Source: Betaproteobacteria bacterium (GTDB taxonomy: Bacteria > Pseudomonadota > Gammaproteobacteria > Burkholderiales > Casimicrobiaceae). From it: a stretch of DNA of 64,000 nt. Positions 1 to 9,356 of the stretch are shown in pieces. The DNA lies in NCBI GenBank assembly GCA_013298145.1, contig JAAFJO010000003.1, forward strand, positions 604,143-668,142, written 5' to 3'. The position numbers and the translations under genes were made by a program. Under the pieces are notes generated by a model. The model was given only the letters and a program-made list of their open reading frames with translations. It did no database searches and was not told the origin of the DNA. The stretch's first letter is position 1. Each line of letters begins with the position of its first letter.

Positions 1-161
1 GTTTGCGCGACCCTGAGCGCGGTGCTCGCCGTGTTGGCAAGGTCACTCGCTGTTTTCATCATGGCCAGCGCGCCGCCGATCCCGGAGGTTAGCGTGCCGA
101 GGGTCGTACGCCGCCCCCGTTCAACCAGATCTGTGCTTGGTGTTTTCTTTGTCGATGCCAT
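1..161 (-). CDS. Unknown protein, N-terminal fragment cut by window edge
   Basis: An ATG at 159-161 on the minus strand is preceded at 8 nt by a perfect AGGAGG (170-175), and the frame stays open to the edge of the window. The visible 53 residues begin MASTKKTPSTDLVERGRRTT and continue with an Ala/Gly/Thr-rich, probably helical stretch containing two Met. I do not recognise the family. The strong ribosome binding site and the lack of any competing frame are the reasons for calling it a gene. The C-terminal part lies outside the window, so size and function cannot be judged. Confidence 0.6.
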   Translation of the reverse strand, partial: MASTKKTPSTDLVERGRRTTLGTLTSGIGGALAMMKTASDLANTASTALRVAQ

Positions 162-520
162 GATGATCGCCTCCTGTTTTTGTTACCCAGCTGCCAACAT
201 ATATCCGCCAGAGAGCGCGTGCCGCGCGACAGCATCCGCACCCTAACGCGGATGAGCCGGATTTTGATGTCGAAGCATAGGCGAACCTGACGAACCGCCG
301 AATGAGTCTCCGCGATTCGGGGCGAGGTGTTCGGCGCGCGGCGGATCGGGATGCGCCGGAGGCTCCATATTCTGATGCATAGCGGGACGATGTTGACGAA
401 TTGTGGGGTTTCGGATCGCCCACACCCGGAGGTGCGCCCGACGCAAGAGAGTTGTTCAGCGTCTCCCCAGCCGAGTAGGCGCGTTTCAACGCAGCTTTCG
501 CGCGAAGGCAAGCGCGACGC
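162..520. other. Intergenic region with degenerate repeat
   Basis: No convincing gene is present between the partial gene on the left and the cysS stop codon. The region holds copy 1 of repeat family A (about 300-477, listed separately). Confidence 0.6.
300..477. repeat. Repeat family A, copy 1 (MITE-like, degenerate)
   Basis: The left end reads GCCGAATGAGTCTCCGCG, and the right end read on the other strand is GAGACGCTGAACAACTCTC, so the ends form an imperfect inverted repeat. Internal blocks (a GCGCGGCGGATCGGGATG-like segment, then TTGTGGGGTTTCGGATCGCC) align in the same order with the copies near 47.1 and 51.1 kb. No transposase frame is present. Boundaries are approximate. Confidence 0.5.
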
Positions 521-1897
521 TTACAACTGAGCTACTGTGTATCCGTCTTTCCCATCCTTCATCGTCCACCCCAGCGCAGTGAGTTCGCTGCGCAAGCGAT
601 CCGCTTCGGCCCAATCTTTCGCGTTTCGCGCGGCCCAGCGCGCATCGGCGACGGCGCGTACATTGGCAGGAACTTCGATTTCCTTCGGGACCCATTGTGC
701 GAGACCGAGCCCAAAGCCGTCGTCAAACTTGATCAGCGTCGCTTTCTTTTCTGCGGCTGACAAATTTGATTTGAGCACTTCGTATGCGAGCGCGAGCGCT
801 TGCGGGAAGTTCAGATCGTCGTTCAGCTTTTCCATGAACTTCGCGACGTATTCGGCATTCGGCTTTGCGGCAACATCACCGAGTGAAAACACGTTTTGAC
901 GAAGACGTCCGAGTGCCGTCTGCGCCGCATCGAGCGCATCCCAGCTGAAGTTGAGTTGCGAACGGTAATGCGCGGTTAGGCACAAGTAACGATACGAAAT
1001 CGGGTCATACCCTTTGTCGATCAGCAGTTGCACACGCAGGAATTCGCCTGCCGATTTGCTCATCTTGGCGTCGTTGGTGAGCAGGAAATAGCCGTGCATC
1101 CAGTAGTTTGAGAGTCGCGTGCCGTAGGCAGCCTCAGTCTGCGAAATTTCATTGGTGTGATGCACCGTGATGTGATCTTCGCCACCGCAATGAATATCGA
1201 AGTATTCCCCAAGATATTTGTGCGCCATCGCCGAGCATTCGATATGCCAGCCGGGAAAGCCGCGTCCCCATGGCGAATCCCATTCCATTTGGCGCTTTTC
1301 TTCGGGCGCTGAAAATTTCCAGAGAGCGTAATCGGTCGCGTTGCGCTTCTCACCCAGATCGACACGCGCGCCACCCTGCAAACCTTCGATGTCGAGCCGA
1401 CCGAGATAGCCGTAACTTGATTGCTTTGATGTGTCGAAATACACGCCGTCGCTCGTCTTGTAGGTGTAGCCCTTTTTCTCAATTTCTTCGATGAAAGAAA
1501 TTTGCTCTGCGATGTGGTCCGTTGCTTTGCACCACGTGGTCGGCTCAACGATGTTGAGTGCTTTGAGATCGGCGCGGAAAGCCTCAGTGTAGAGCGCAGC
1601 AATCGTCCAGGCGGTTTGACCGGTGCGACGCGAACCGGCCTCCATTTTGTCTTCGCCTTCATCGGCGTCGGAGACCAAGTGCCCGACGTCGGTGATGTTC
1701 ATCACATGATTGACGTGGTAGCCGTTCAAACGCAGGGTACGTGTCAGGCCATCTTCGAAAAGATAAGTGCGCAGGTTACCAATGTGGGCGTAGTTGTAAA
1801 CCGTCGGACCGCAGGTGTAGAGCCCCACCTCGCCCGCTTTAAGCGGCGTAAATTCGCGAAGGGATCGGGTCCAGGTGTCGTAGAGATGAAGGCTCAT
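521..1897 (-). CDS. cysS: Cysteinyl-tRNA synthetase
   Basis: Charges tRNA-Cys with cysteine in an ATP-dependent reaction in the cytoplasm. The class I signatures are present: the HIGH variant HIGN follows CGPTVYNYA near residue 38, and KMSKS lies in [10 protein letters not shown]. The zinc site is represented by the early Cys of TCGPT and by the HIECSAMAH and [11 protein letters not shown] segments. About 458 residues is normal for the family. I chose the ATG at 1897 (MSLHLYDTW); the frame could begin 8 codons earlier at a TTG, but family members begin near MSLHLYDT. It follows the protease gene on the same strand but a terminator separates them, so it is probably its own transcription unit. 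Confidence 0.96.
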   Translation of the reverse strand: MSLHLYDTWTRSLREFTPLKAGEVGLYTCGPTVYNYAHIGNLRTYLFEDGLTRTLRLNGYHVNHVMNITDVGHLVSDADEGEDKMEAGSRRTGQTAWTIAALYTEAFRADLKALNIVEPTTWCKATDHIAEQISFIEEIEKKGYTYKTSDGVYFDTSKQSSYGYLGRLDIEGLQGGARVDLGEKRNATDYALWKFSAPEEKRQMEWDSPWGRGFPGWHIECSAMAHKYLGEYFDIHCGGEDHITVHHTNEISQTEAAYGTRLSNYWMHGYFLLTNDAKMSKSAGEFLRVQLLIDKGYDPISYRYLCLTAHYRSQLNFSWDALDAAQTALGRLRQNVFSLGDVAAKPNAEYVAKFMEKLNDDLNFPQALALAYEVLKSNLSAAEKKATLIKFDDGFGLGLAQWVPKEIEVPANVRAVADARWAARNAKDWAEADRLRSELTALGWTMKDGKDGYTVAQL

Positions 1898-1913
1898 AGC
1901 GGTAGGGAAAGTG

Positions 1914-1948
1914 AAAAACAAAAAGGCTGCACTCGGCAGCCTTTTTGT
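1914..1948 (-). terminator. Rho-independent terminator of the S8 protease gene
   Basis: On the minus strand AAAAAGGCTGC pairs with GCAGCCTTTTT across a short loop, followed by further T residues. It lies just after the protease stop codon and before cysS, so it should end the protease transcript. Confidence 0.8.
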
Positions 1949-2058
1949 GTGTTTGATCGATGCGTCTAGTGGCTACCGGCGCGACACATCTGCACTTCAA
2001 AAGAAGTGCAGCGGCAGCGACAGCAACATGCGATCAATGGGTAATGCATGTCTTGATT

Positions 2059-4158
2059 CTAGTTCGGAACGCAGAAGGCGACACGCGAATACTGCCAACC
2101 CGCCGCCGTCATCGCAGAAATTTCCACCCAATCGGTGAGCGTGCGGAAGTTGTAGAGATTCTCCGACACGTTGAGCCGCGCCATTTCCCACGCTGCAGAA
2201 CTACCCGACGGGCAGACATTTGCGTTTGGCAACGCGGCCATGAACACTACCCCGTCAGCGGCCATACCGTTTGCGTTAACTTGGTCTTTGCACTCCCCTG
2301 TATTCGCGGAGAAGCGATACGCGTCGTGTCCGTAGAGCTTCGCACGGCAAACAGGCTGCGGGATTGACGCACCCGCGCCAACATTTGTCGTGAAGCTGTA
2401 AGTCGGGAAAATTTGCCCAGTACGCGCCCAGCCATTGCCTGTGAGTCGAATGATCTCTGTGGGATCAGCGCTCAACGTGTAGCGGCCATTAACGGTGTTG
2501 ACAAGCTCCACTACATGCAGACGCGCAGCGGAACCCGCCACCTCGTTTACGCCACGGTTGACGGCAACCGAAGCCACTGCATTGGCGGCGTCAAGCAACC
2601 CAGCACCACACACGTTGGTTGTTCCGGCGCAATCGGTCCCAGGCGGGAACGGACGCACAGTGGCTTTCAAGCGATTCAAGACCTGCCCAGGCGTGAGCGA
2701 CGGATCGCGCGCAAACATCAGCGCGACAACGCCTGCCACATGCGGCGCGGCCATACTGGTGCCGCTGTACGCCGCGTACGACGGAACGGCGGGGTCGGTA
2801 CCACCGCCGTTCAACGTGGAGAGAACGCCAGGGAACGTGCCGAAATCGCCACCGGGTGCGAGCAACGCGAGCTCGGGGCCGAAATTAGAGTAGCTAGAAA
2901 GATTGCCGAGCAAATTTGACGCGCCGACAGTGATCACACCTTTGCAGTTCGCAGGAACGAAGTTCGTCGCCAATTCTTCGTCATTGCCTGCAGCCACTAC
3001 GACCGCGACGCCCCGAGCGATCGCAGCGTCGACCGCGCTTTGCATGTTCGCATTACACGCGCCGTTTCCGCCCAAGCTCAAATTCATAACCTTGACTGGA
3101 TTCGGGTTTGTCACCGTACCAGGCACGGGAACGCCCGCGGCCCAGCGGATCGAATCGGCGATGTCTTCGAAGGTGCCGCCACAGCGACCCAGCCCGCGAA
3201 TCGATTGAATGCGAGCGTTAGGGGCGATGCCGCTAATGCCTTCGCCGTTGTTACCGTGTGCGGCGACGATACCTGCGACATGGGTGCCATGCCACGAGCT
3301 AAAGGCGTTAATCGGCGATGAACAATCAAGCGCGATATCCGCGTCGCCTGGGTCCGAAGGATCATCGTCTCGACCGTTGCCATCAACCGCGATGAAGCCA
3401 TCACGAATCATGTCGTAGCCCGAAACGAACTTGCCGTCGAGATCAGGATGACGACGAATGCCGGTATCGATCACACCAACGTTCACACTACCTGAAGGAG
3501 TGACATCCCATGCAAGGCCAGCGCGCGTTCCGCCAATGCCTTCGGCAAGGGCCCATTGTTGTGAATAGAGCGTGTCGTTGGGTAGCCACTGATGCCGCAG
3601 AATCTGTACGCGCTCCACCAGAGAAATGGCTGCATCTGATTCAGCAGCAACCTTGAGCGCTGCCATCGATGCGGGCGTTGTCGCAGCTGGCAACACCACC
3701 ATCGCCCGATTGCCCGTCGCCACACGATGAAGTTTCAACGCTTGCCCAGTATTTGCCGCAATTCTTGCGACCGCCGCCCGGGCATCTTGGCCGGACTTGA
3801 CATCAATCGCGAGCATGCGTTCGTGATAGCGCGGGGCGAGCTGAGACTGCGGGCCACTTGCCGCTTTGAATGCGGGTTGCGCCCAGAGCACGTGTTTCAT
3901 GTCGCGAAGACTGCCCGCGATCCGCGTAGCGTCCGTTTCGCTCGGCGCATCGATTGAGAATGCGCCGTTTCCATCCTTCGCGACCTTGACCGTGCCGAGC
4001 GCAGTGATCGCGTTCATCGCGCGAACTTGCTCGCGCCCTTTGAGTGCAGGGTTGAGTTTGAATTCAACGGCGACGGGGGCAGACCACGCTGCCGAAGCGG
4101 CAAAAATCAGGCTTGTGACTGCCAAAGAAAATGTTGTTTGTCGCGTGAGTCGTTTCAC
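2059..4158 (-). CDS. Secreted subtilisin-like (S8) serine peptidase
   Basis: Predicted extracellular or periplasmic endopeptidase of 699 residues. A signal peptide (MKRLTRQTTF to about residue 27, ending in SAWSAP-like residues) is followed by a prodomain-like region. The catalytic triad is intact: Asp231 in VIDTGIRRHPDL, His290 in HGTHVAG, Ser468 in SGTSMAAPH; the oxyanion Asn is in AAGN near residue 391. The last 180 residues (from about VVELVNTVNGRYTLS) form a separate Trp/Tyr-rich domain resembling the DUF5648-type C-terminal domains of secreted peptidases, probably a targeting or binding module. It is transcribed alone, divergently from the peroxiredoxin gene. Substrate is unknown. Confidence 0.93.
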   Translation of the reverse strand: MKRLTRQTTFSLAVTSLIFAASAAWSAPVAVEFKLNPALKGREQVRAMNAITALGTVKVAKDGNGAFSIDAPSETDATRIAGSLRDMKHVLWAQPAFKAASGPQSQLAPRYHERMLAIDVKSGQDARAAVARIAANTGQALKLHRVATGNRAMVVLPAATTPASMAALKVAAESDAAISLVERVQILRHQWLPNDTLYSQQWALAEGIGGTRAGLAWDVTPSGSVNVGVIDTGIRRHPDLDGKFVSGYDMIRDGFIAVDGNGRDDDPSDPGDADIALDCSSPINAFSSWHGTHVAGIVAAHGNNGEGISGIAPNARIQSIRGLGRCGGTFEDIADSIRWAAGVPVPGTVTNPNPVKVMNLSLGGNGACNANMQSAVDAAIARGVAVVVAAGNDEELATNFVPANCKGVITVGASNLLGNLSSYSNFGPELALLAPGGDFGTFPGVLSTLNGGGTDPAVPSYAAYSGTSMAAPHVAGVVALMFARDPSLTPGQVLNRLKATVRPFPPGTDCAGTTNVCGAGLLDAANAVASVAVNRGVNEVAGSAARLHVVELVNTVNGRYTLSADPTEIIRLTGNGWARTGQIFPTYSFTTNVGAGASIPQPVCRAKLYGHDAYRFSANTGECKDQVNANGMAADGVVFMAALPNANVCPSGSSAAWEMARLNVSENLYNFRTLTDWVEISAMTAAGWQYSRVAFCVPN

Positions 4159-4381
4159 GATGGACCTCTTGTTCGGTTGGGGCGCGCCGTGGGTACGCCG
4201 CTGCTGGCGCGCACTTTGCGATTTCTGTTCGACTTCAATAGCTTAGAGCGCAGACTTAGTGTAAGTCAGAAGCATGGAAATACGAACACCTACAACGCTC
4301 GCGCAATCAAGAGGGAATCGCCCGATACGACAGGAGTGCAAAGCCAGATAAAGTGTTGTTTTCGCTACAAACGGTTTTTCA

Positions 4382-4843
4382 ATGGCAACCAAAGTCAAAA
4401 ACTTCACCGCGCCCACCAACGGCGGCGGCACATTCAAACTCTCAGAGCACGCAGGCAAGATCGTTGTTTTGTACTTCTACCCCAAGGACGCAACACCCGG
4501 CTGCACGACCGAGGGGCTGGATTTCGCAGCGCTCTACAAAAAGTTTCTCGCCGCTAACGCGCTCGTCGTAGGAGTTTCACGAGACAGCGTGAAATCACAC
4601 GACAAATTCTGTGAAAAGCACGGATTCCCGTTTTCGTTGATCTCCGACGAAGATGAGGCGATTTGCGCTCAATTTGACGTCATCAAGATGAAAAACATGT
4701 ATGGCAAACAGGTGCGTGGCATTGAGCGCAGCACGTTTGTGATCGGAGCCGACGGCAAATTAGCGAAAGAGTGGCGAGGCGTAAAAGTCGCGGGGCACGC
4801 TGAGGAAGTGCTGCAGTTCGTGAAGTCGATCACTCTCAGCTAA
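4382..4843 (+). CDS. bcp: Thiol peroxidase, Bcp/PrxQ-type peroxiredoxin
   Basis: Reduces hydrogen peroxide and organic hydroperoxides using thioredoxin. The 153-residue protein has the peroxidatic cysteine Cys41 in PKDATPGCTTEG, followed by a conserved VVGVSRDS segment. The resolving Cys that E. coli Bcp has five residues after the peroxidatic one is absent (GLDFA here). The next Cys is in DKFCEKHG, so a 1-Cys or an alternative 2-Cys mechanism is possible. It stands alone, divergent from the protease gene. Start ATG at 4382 fits the family length. Confidence 0.93.
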   Translation: MATKVKNFTAPTNGGGTFKLSEHAGKIVVLYFYPKDATPGCTTEGLDFAALYKKFLAANALVVGVSRDSVKSHDKFCEKHGFPFSLISDEDEAICAQFDVIKMKNMYGKQVRGIERSTFVIGADGKLAKEWRGVKVAGHAEEVLQFVKSITLS

Positions 4844-4920
4844 CTAATTCCGCTACTGCCTTAATTTACGACGGGAACAATGCACATTAAAGCTATCGCA
4901 ACGGTTTAACTAATGTGTCG

Positions 4921-4945
4921 CTAGCCCCAATAAATCGGGGGCTAG
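4921..4945. terminator. Hairpin between convergent bcp and EamA genes
   Basis: CTAGCCCC and GGGGCTAG form an 8-bp stem around an AATAAATCG-like loop. No long T tract follows, so it would be a weak or bidirectional terminator between two convergent genes. Confidence 0.45.
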
Positions 4946-4999
4946 TCAAATATAGCTATATAAGAACATCTGCCGTCATTCGCGCACAATGGCAATCTC

Positions 5000-5911
5000 T
5001 CAGCAGCTCGCCCGACGGGCGGGAAGCGTAGGCATCAGAACAGCCGTCGCTAACCCGACGAGCACCACGAGCGCGCCGACGAACTGCCAGCGCGAGAGAC
5101 TTTCCCCGAAAGCTATTGCGGTCGCGCTCATTCCGGCTACGGGCACCCACAAAGCAAATGGAGACACCGCAGACGCGGTGTAGCGCGTCAAGAGATTCGA
5201 CCAAAGTCCGTAGCCAAACACCTGCGCCGCATAGGCAAGCACGCACAGGTGAAACCAGAGCGACATAGAGCCTTGGGTGAACGGGAGTAACAGCGCCCCC
5301 GCCGGCTCGGCCAACAGCGAGATTGCGATCAGCGCTGGCACACTGGCGAGGCTCGTCCACGCAATGAAGTTCATCGGATCGATCTTTTGTGGCAACGTGC
5401 GACCAGCCGCTTGCCTCGCCACGTCTTTCGCGATCGTGTTGCCCGCTCCCCAAAAGAGCGCAGCCAGCAAGACCAACAAGAACGCGACGCCCAAACTGCC
5501 ATCCTGTAGCTTGGTTGCACCAATCACGACGAGCCCGCACGCCGCGATGACGGCTCCTACGAGTTGCCACGGTTGCACCCGCTCTTTAAAAAACGCGACA
5601 GCAAGCCCTATCGTGAAAAACACCTGCGTTTGCACGACAAGCGACATCAGGCCCGCCGGGAACCCTAAGTTGAGTGCAATGAAAAGCACGACAAACTGCC
5701 CAATCGAGATGAACAGACCGTACGCAATCAACCATTTCCAAGGTGCCTGCGGGCGACCAACGAAAAAAACGAGCGGGATAGCAGCCAGAAAAAAACGCCA
5801 GCCCGAGAGCGCAAACGGCGGCATCGTTTGCAGCGAAATCTTGATGGAAACAAAGGTCAAACCCCAGATCGTTGCGATCACGAGGGCGAGAAGGTTGTGG
5901 CGCAGAGGCAT
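5000..5911 (-). CDS. EamA/DMT-family membrane exporter
   Basis: Inner-membrane carrier of the drug/metabolite transporter superfamily: 303 residues with about ten hydrophobic helices in two EamA repeats (roughly 8-140 and 150-290). The start MPLRHNLLALVIATIWGLTF and the motif WRFFLAAIPLV are typical of the YdeD/EamA group that exports O-acetylserine and cysteine pathway metabolites. Nothing here proves the substrate. It is a single gene, convergent with bcp, and its promoter lies in the short gap before the P-loop kinase gene. Confidence 0.88.
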   Translation of the reverse strand: MPLRHNLLALVIATIWGLTFVSIKISLQTMPPFALSGWRFFLAAIPLVFFVGRPQAPWKWLIAYGLFISIGQFVVLFIALNLGFPAGLMSLVVQTQVFFTIGLAVAFFKERVQPWQLVGAVIAACGLVVIGATKLQDGSLGVAFLLVLLAALFWGAGNTIAKDVARQAAGRTLPQKIDPMNFIAWTSLASVPALIAISLLAEPAGALLLPFTQGSMSLWFHLCVLAYAAQVFGYGLWSNLLTRYTASAVSPFALWVPVAGMSATAIAFGESLSRWQFVGALVVLVGLATAVLMPTLPARRASC

Positions 5912-6037
5912 TACGCATTCATATCAAGAAGCGCCATCTCGAGCGCAAAGGCTATGGCTACGGGATTAACAACGCAAGTGATACGTGCACTGCAATAAGG
6001 CGACGTCAGGCCGTCGCCTACGAGAGCCGCAACATGC

Positions 6038-6580
6038 TCAAAGCTCGAAATGTTTACGAATTCGTATTACGCTTTCAGCCACAGAACAAACATCAGTGTC
6101 AATCAGAAGCGAGTCCACGTGTGGCAGAGAAGCGAAACAATCGTACTGGTCGAGTACGCTTTGCAGGGATTCAATCGTCGAAATTTTCCCCATCGCCGAG
6201 CGATGCGATGCGACGCAGCGATCGTTCAGCGTTGCAACGGAGCACTGCAATCGAACCGCGCAAAAGCGCGCGCCTGCCGAATCAACGGATGCACGAATTC
6301 TTTCCACGAATGCGTCGTCGATGCCGGTCGCGTAGACAAACGTCGATACATGAGACTTGCCGTTCGCGAGTGCACGGGCGCTCAGTGCGATGCGAACATC
6401 TGCGCACGCATCGAGGAAGCCGTCCTCACCGCGCTGAATAAGCGCGTTTACGCAATCAATGACCACGTGGTTGTGAAAAAGCGGCCAGTTCAGCTCAGTC
6501 GCAAGCGCTTTAGCAATGGTGTATTTGCCTGCGGCAGGTGGGCCGTAGATAAACAGAAGCTTCGCTGACGATTGATCAAT
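6038..6580 (-). CDS. Small P-loop kinase-like ATPase
   Basis: A nucleotide-binding protein of the shikimate/adenylate-kinase-like group. The P-loop is GPPAAGKYTIAKALA, with Tyr where most kinases have Ser/Thr; from memory, hydrophobic residues at this spot are usual in this subfamily, which also carries an HNHVVIDCVNAL-like segment after it. A second conserved region runs VSTFVYATG. The substrate is unknown. The start is unclear: no ATG occurs before the P-loop. The frame is open upstream to a GTG at 6730, but that would overlap the preceding membrane-protein gene by 150 bp, so I place the start near its stop codon at a non-canonical ATT/ATA. The pair may be co-transcribed. Confidence 0.6.
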   Translation of the reverse strand: MDQSSAKLLFIYGPPAAGKYTIAKALATELNWPLFHNHVVIDCVNALIQRGEDGFLDACADVRIALSARALANGKSHVSTFVYATGIDDAFVERIRASVDSAGARFCAVRLQCSVATLNDRCVASHRSAMGKISTIESLQSVLDQYDCFASLPHVDSLLIDTDVCSVAESVIRIRKHFEL

Positions 6581-7041
6581 TATTCGTGTTCGTAGATGGG
6601 CTTTTCGAGCGCTTTGACGAGTGGGTGTTCTTCGCCGCCGTGCTCCCGCGCAAGCGCGTAGAGTCCTCGTAGGTTTTTCGTTTCGCGCGCTAGCCAGAAG
6701 TGCTTCCCAGCCGTCGAAGTGATCCGCCACTGGGGTTGCCCGCCACGCTTCATATAGCTAACCGACGCGATGTCTGACCAACGCAGGGGACGCCTGCTTC
6801 CCCAGCTGTCAGCAAGCAATATTTGCTTCGAATTCGCTCGCGTACCGAGCAGGAGATACAAAACAGCGCAGGTGGCCGCTGCGGCAGCGGCCATCAATAT
6901 CGTCGGCCTCGGAGAAAACGGGCGGCCCGATAGCCAGTCCAATGCTGCGACGCTCGATCCGCCCGCCACAACACCTAACCACACCGCGCGCCACAGCGCA
7001 CTAGGTTGCAGACGAAATGCCTGATACTTTTCTTCACTCAT
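6580..7041 (-). CDS. Two-helix membrane protein with PH-like C-terminus
   Basis: A hypothetical inner-membrane protein of 153 residues. It has a short N-terminal cytoplasmic piece, two hydrophobic helices (around residues 20-40 and 48-68) and a soluble C-terminal domain with alternating beta-type sequence (RPLRWSDIASVSYMKRGGQPQWRITS), which resembles bacterial PH-like domains. No catalytic motif is seen. The ATG at 7041 is preferred over a TTG 7 codons upstream because it sits at MSEEKYQAF. Its stop codon abuts the P-loop kinase gene. It is downstream of pntB on the same strand with a gap of about 40 bp and could be the tail of that operon. Confidence 0.65.
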   Translation of the reverse strand: MSEEKYQAFRLQPSALWRAVWLGVVAGGSSVAALDWLSGRPFSPRPTILMAAAAAATCAVLYLLLGTRANSKQILLADSWGSRRPLRWSDIASVSYMKRGGQPQWRITSTAGKHFWLARETKNLRGLYALAREHGGEEHPLVKALEKPIYEHE

Positions 7042-7080
7042 CGAAGGCCGAGTAACACGCAACGATCGCCTGCACCCCCA

Positions 7081-8502
7081 CTACTCTACCGCCTTCAACA
7101 TATGCTCGACGACACCTTTCGCGTCGCCAAACACCATCATGGTTTTATCCATGTAGAAGAGCTCGTTGTCGAGACCTGCGTAGCCGGCGGCCATGGAGCG
7201 CTTGTTCACGATCACCGTGTGCGCTTTGTACGCTTCGAGAATCGGCATGCCGTAAATCGGTGAACCTTTTTGTAGCGCGAGCGGGTTCACTACGTCGTTT
7301 GCACCCAGCACGAGTACCACATCCGTCTGCGAAAAATCGGAGTTGATGTCTTCCATTTCATGCACTTGGTCATACGGCACTTCGGCCTCGGCGAGCAGCA
7401 CGTTCATGTGGCCCGGCATACGACCCGCCACGGGATGAATCGCGTACTTCACGTCGATACCTTTTGCAGTGAGTTTCGCCGCGAGTTCCTTCACCGCGTG
7501 TTGGGCGCGTGCGACCGCGAGGCCATAGCCCGGAACAATCACAACCGTATCTGCATTTGCGAGCATAAAAGCTGCGTCATCGGCGCTTCCGCTCTTCACG
7601 GGGCGCTGCTCGGTGCTGCCTGTAACTGCGCCGCCTTCGCCACCGAATCCACCAAGGATCACGGAGATGAATGATCGATTCATCGCCTTACACATGATGT
7701 AAGAAAGGATCGCGCCGCTCGAACCTACCAGTGAGCCCGCGATGATGAGCATCGGGTTATTAAGCGAAAAACCAATGCCCGCCGCCGCCCATCCGGAATA
7801 GCTATTTAGCATCGACACAACGACTGGCATATCCGCGCCACCAATCGGGATGATGATGAGCACGCCGAGCACGAAAGCGAGCGCGAGCATCACGTAAAAC
7901 GCCATCAAGCTCCCTGAGAACATGTAGCCAACCCCGAGCGCTACAGTGAGCACGCCGAGCACCAAGTTCACCATGTGCTGCCCTGTGAACGTCACGGGTG
8001 CCCCTTGGAACAAGCGGAATTTGTACTTGCCGGAGAGCTTGCCAAAAGCGATCACCGATCCACTAAACGTGATCGCACCAATGGCAGCGCCCAAGAAAAG
8101 CTCAAGACGATTCCCCTTCGGCATGTCGTTCACGGATTTCGAGATCCCGAACGCCTGAGGTTCGTTCACGGCCGCTACGGCAATGAACACAGCAGCGAGG
8201 CCAATCATGCTGTGCATAAACGCGACGAGCTCGGGCATCTTGGTCATTTCGACTTTGGCCGCCATGTAAGCGCCGATACCGCCGCCAATCACGAGACCAA
8301 GCATCACGTAACCCAAACCGACCGTTGGATTCGACGACAAATTCCAAATCAAAGCGACGGTAGTCGCCATCGCGATGGCCATTCCGACCATGCCGAAGCG
8401 ATTACCGCGAATCGAGGTGGTTGGATGCGAGAGCCCCTTCAGTGCTTGGATGAAAAACACCGAAGCAACGAGGTAAAGAAGGACGACGAGGTTCATGCTC
8501 AT
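7081..8502 (-). CDS. pntB: NAD(P) transhydrogenase subunit beta
   Basis: Carries part of the proton channel and the NADP(H)-binding domain of the proton-translocating transhydrogenase, which makes NADPH from NADH using the proton gradient. The protein has 473 residues: about nine membrane helices in the first 280 residues, then the soluble domain III with VIVPGYGLAVARAQHAV, a loop rich in Asp (GANDVVNP) and a C-terminal KTMMVFGDAKG segment, all family hallmarks. Its ATG overlaps the stop codon of the preceding 68-aa gene (ATGA), so translation is likely coupled. It is last of the pnt genes. Confidence 0.96.
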   Translation of the reverse strand: MSMNLVVLLYLVASVFFIQALKGLSHPTTSIRGNRFGMVGMAIAMATTVALIWNLSSNPTVGLGYVMLGLVIGGGIGAYMAAKVEMTKMPELVAFMHSMIGLAAVFIAVAAVNEPQAFGISKSVNDMPKGNRLELFLGAAIGAITFSGSVIAFGKLSGKYKFRLFQGAPVTFTGQHMVNLVLGVLTVALGVGYMFSGSLMAFYVMLALAFVLGVLIIIPIGGADMPVVVSMLNSYSGWAAAGIGFSLNNPMLIIAGSLVGSSGAILSYIMCKAMNRSFISVILGGFGGEGGAVTGSTEQRPVKSGSADDAAFMLANADTVVIVPGYGLAVARAQHAVKELAAKLTAKGIDVKYAIHPVAGRMPGHMNVLLAEAEVPYDQVHEMEDINSDFSQTDVVLVLGANDVVNPLALQKGSPIYGMPILEAYKAHTVIVNKRSMAAGYAGLDNELFYMDKTMMVFGDAKGVVEHMLKAVE

Positions 8503-8705
8503 TGCTTAGGCGCTCCAAACCAGGTGAGGTGTTTCGCCGTTCCAATGAAACCGCCCAGTGCAAGACCGCCACCGATGCCGATCAATCCTGTCGCAATGTT
8601 GTTGCTTCCCGAGATGTAGAAAATTGCCGCAAAAACAAACGCGATGACCGAAACGGCGAATTCAAACTTCACATCAGCGGGAACCGGTCCAGGCGAGTTA
8701 CCCAT
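8499..8705 (-). CDS. Small membrane protein inside the pnt operon
   Basis: A 68-residue protein with two hydrophobic helices ([19 protein letters not shown] and a Gly-rich second one) and a basic, Trp-containing tail. I do not recognise a named family. It overlaps the end of pntA2 by 8 bp and its stop overlaps the pntB start, so it is locked into the operon by translational coupling. A role as an accessory or assembly subunit of the transhydrogenase is inferred only from this position. Confidence 0.75.
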   Translation of the reverse strand: MGNSPGPVPADVKFEFAVSVIAFVFAAIFYISGSNNIATGLIGIGGGLALGGFIGTAKHLTWFGAPKQ

Positions 8706-9018
8706 GGTTCGCTCCCTTCACGTCCTTTTTCTCTTTCTTCTTAAACATCTCAAGCATCCGCTTAGTTACGAGAAATCCGCCAAAGATGTTCACCGCCGCG
8801 AGTGCGACAGCGAGCACACCCATTGTTTTGCCTAGCCCCGATTCAGTAAGGGCGGCAGCCAACATCGCGCCCACGACGATAATGGCTGAAATCGCGTTGG
8901 TGACCGCCATTAATGGCGTGTGAAGCGCGGGCGTTACGTTCCATACAACGTGGTAGCCAACGTAAATTGCAAGCACGAAGATGATCAGGTTAATGATGAG
9001 GTTGTCTACGCCGGTCAT
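8698..9018 (-). CDS. pntA2: NAD(P) transhydrogenase subunit alpha, membrane part
   Basis: The membrane portion (domain IIa) of the alpha subunit, 106 residues with about four helices: [20 protein letters not shown], then a helix with [20 protein letters not shown], the family hallmark, and a C-terminal [14 protein letters not shown]. In E. coli this is fused to the NAD-binding domain; here it is a separate gene, as in many alpha- and betaproteobacteria. The ATG at 9018 overlaps the stop of the upstream gene (ATGA) and has a GAAGGAAA ribosome binding site, so it is chosen over longer frames. Confidence 0.93.
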   Translation of the reverse strand: MTGVDNLIINLIIFVLAIYVGYHVVWNVTPALHTPLMAVTNAISAIIVVGAMLAAALTESGLGKTMGVLAVALAAVNIFGGFLVTKRMLEMFKKKEKKDVKGANHG

Positions 9019-9356
9019 AGCGCCATTTCCTTCTTTGAATTGCGCTCCATAGCGAGCGCTGCGTTGTCGTACGTTCGTTGGTCGCTCATGTACTCGCGGT
9101 GGAGCGATCTGCCTCGGAACCACATTCCCAAACCGAATAATCCCCAAAACAAGTAACGCCAGTGATGGATTGCGGCCGAGGGTTGGGCAGATGATTCCCC
9201 CGTGAGCAACCCATAGCAGAGATCGGCGATCGTCACAAATCCAACCAGGGCAGCGAAACTCAGGACCGCGCTAATCACGGGGGCTTCAGGGCGATAAAGT
9301 TCCTGCGCGAGTGCCAGTTTCCTGATTCGTGCGAGCTCTTTGTCCTGCCAACTCAC
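9015..9356 (-). CDS. Unknown two-helix membrane protein in the pnt operon
   Basis: A 113-residue protein with a charged N-terminus ([22 protein letters not shown]), two hydrophobic helices (about 27-52 and 66-85) and a charged tail. No known family recognised. It starts at a GTG overlapping the pntA1 stop (GTGA) and ends overlapping the pntA2 start (ATGA), so it sits between the two halves of the alpha subunit. The position implies a function tied to the transhydrogenase, but that is inference. Confidence 0.75.
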   Translation of the reverse strand: MSWQDKELARIRKLALAQELYRPEAPVISAVLSFAALVGFVTIADLCYGLLTGESSAQPSAAIHHWRYLFWGLFGLGMWFRGRSLHREYMSDQRTYDNAALAMERNSKKEMAL

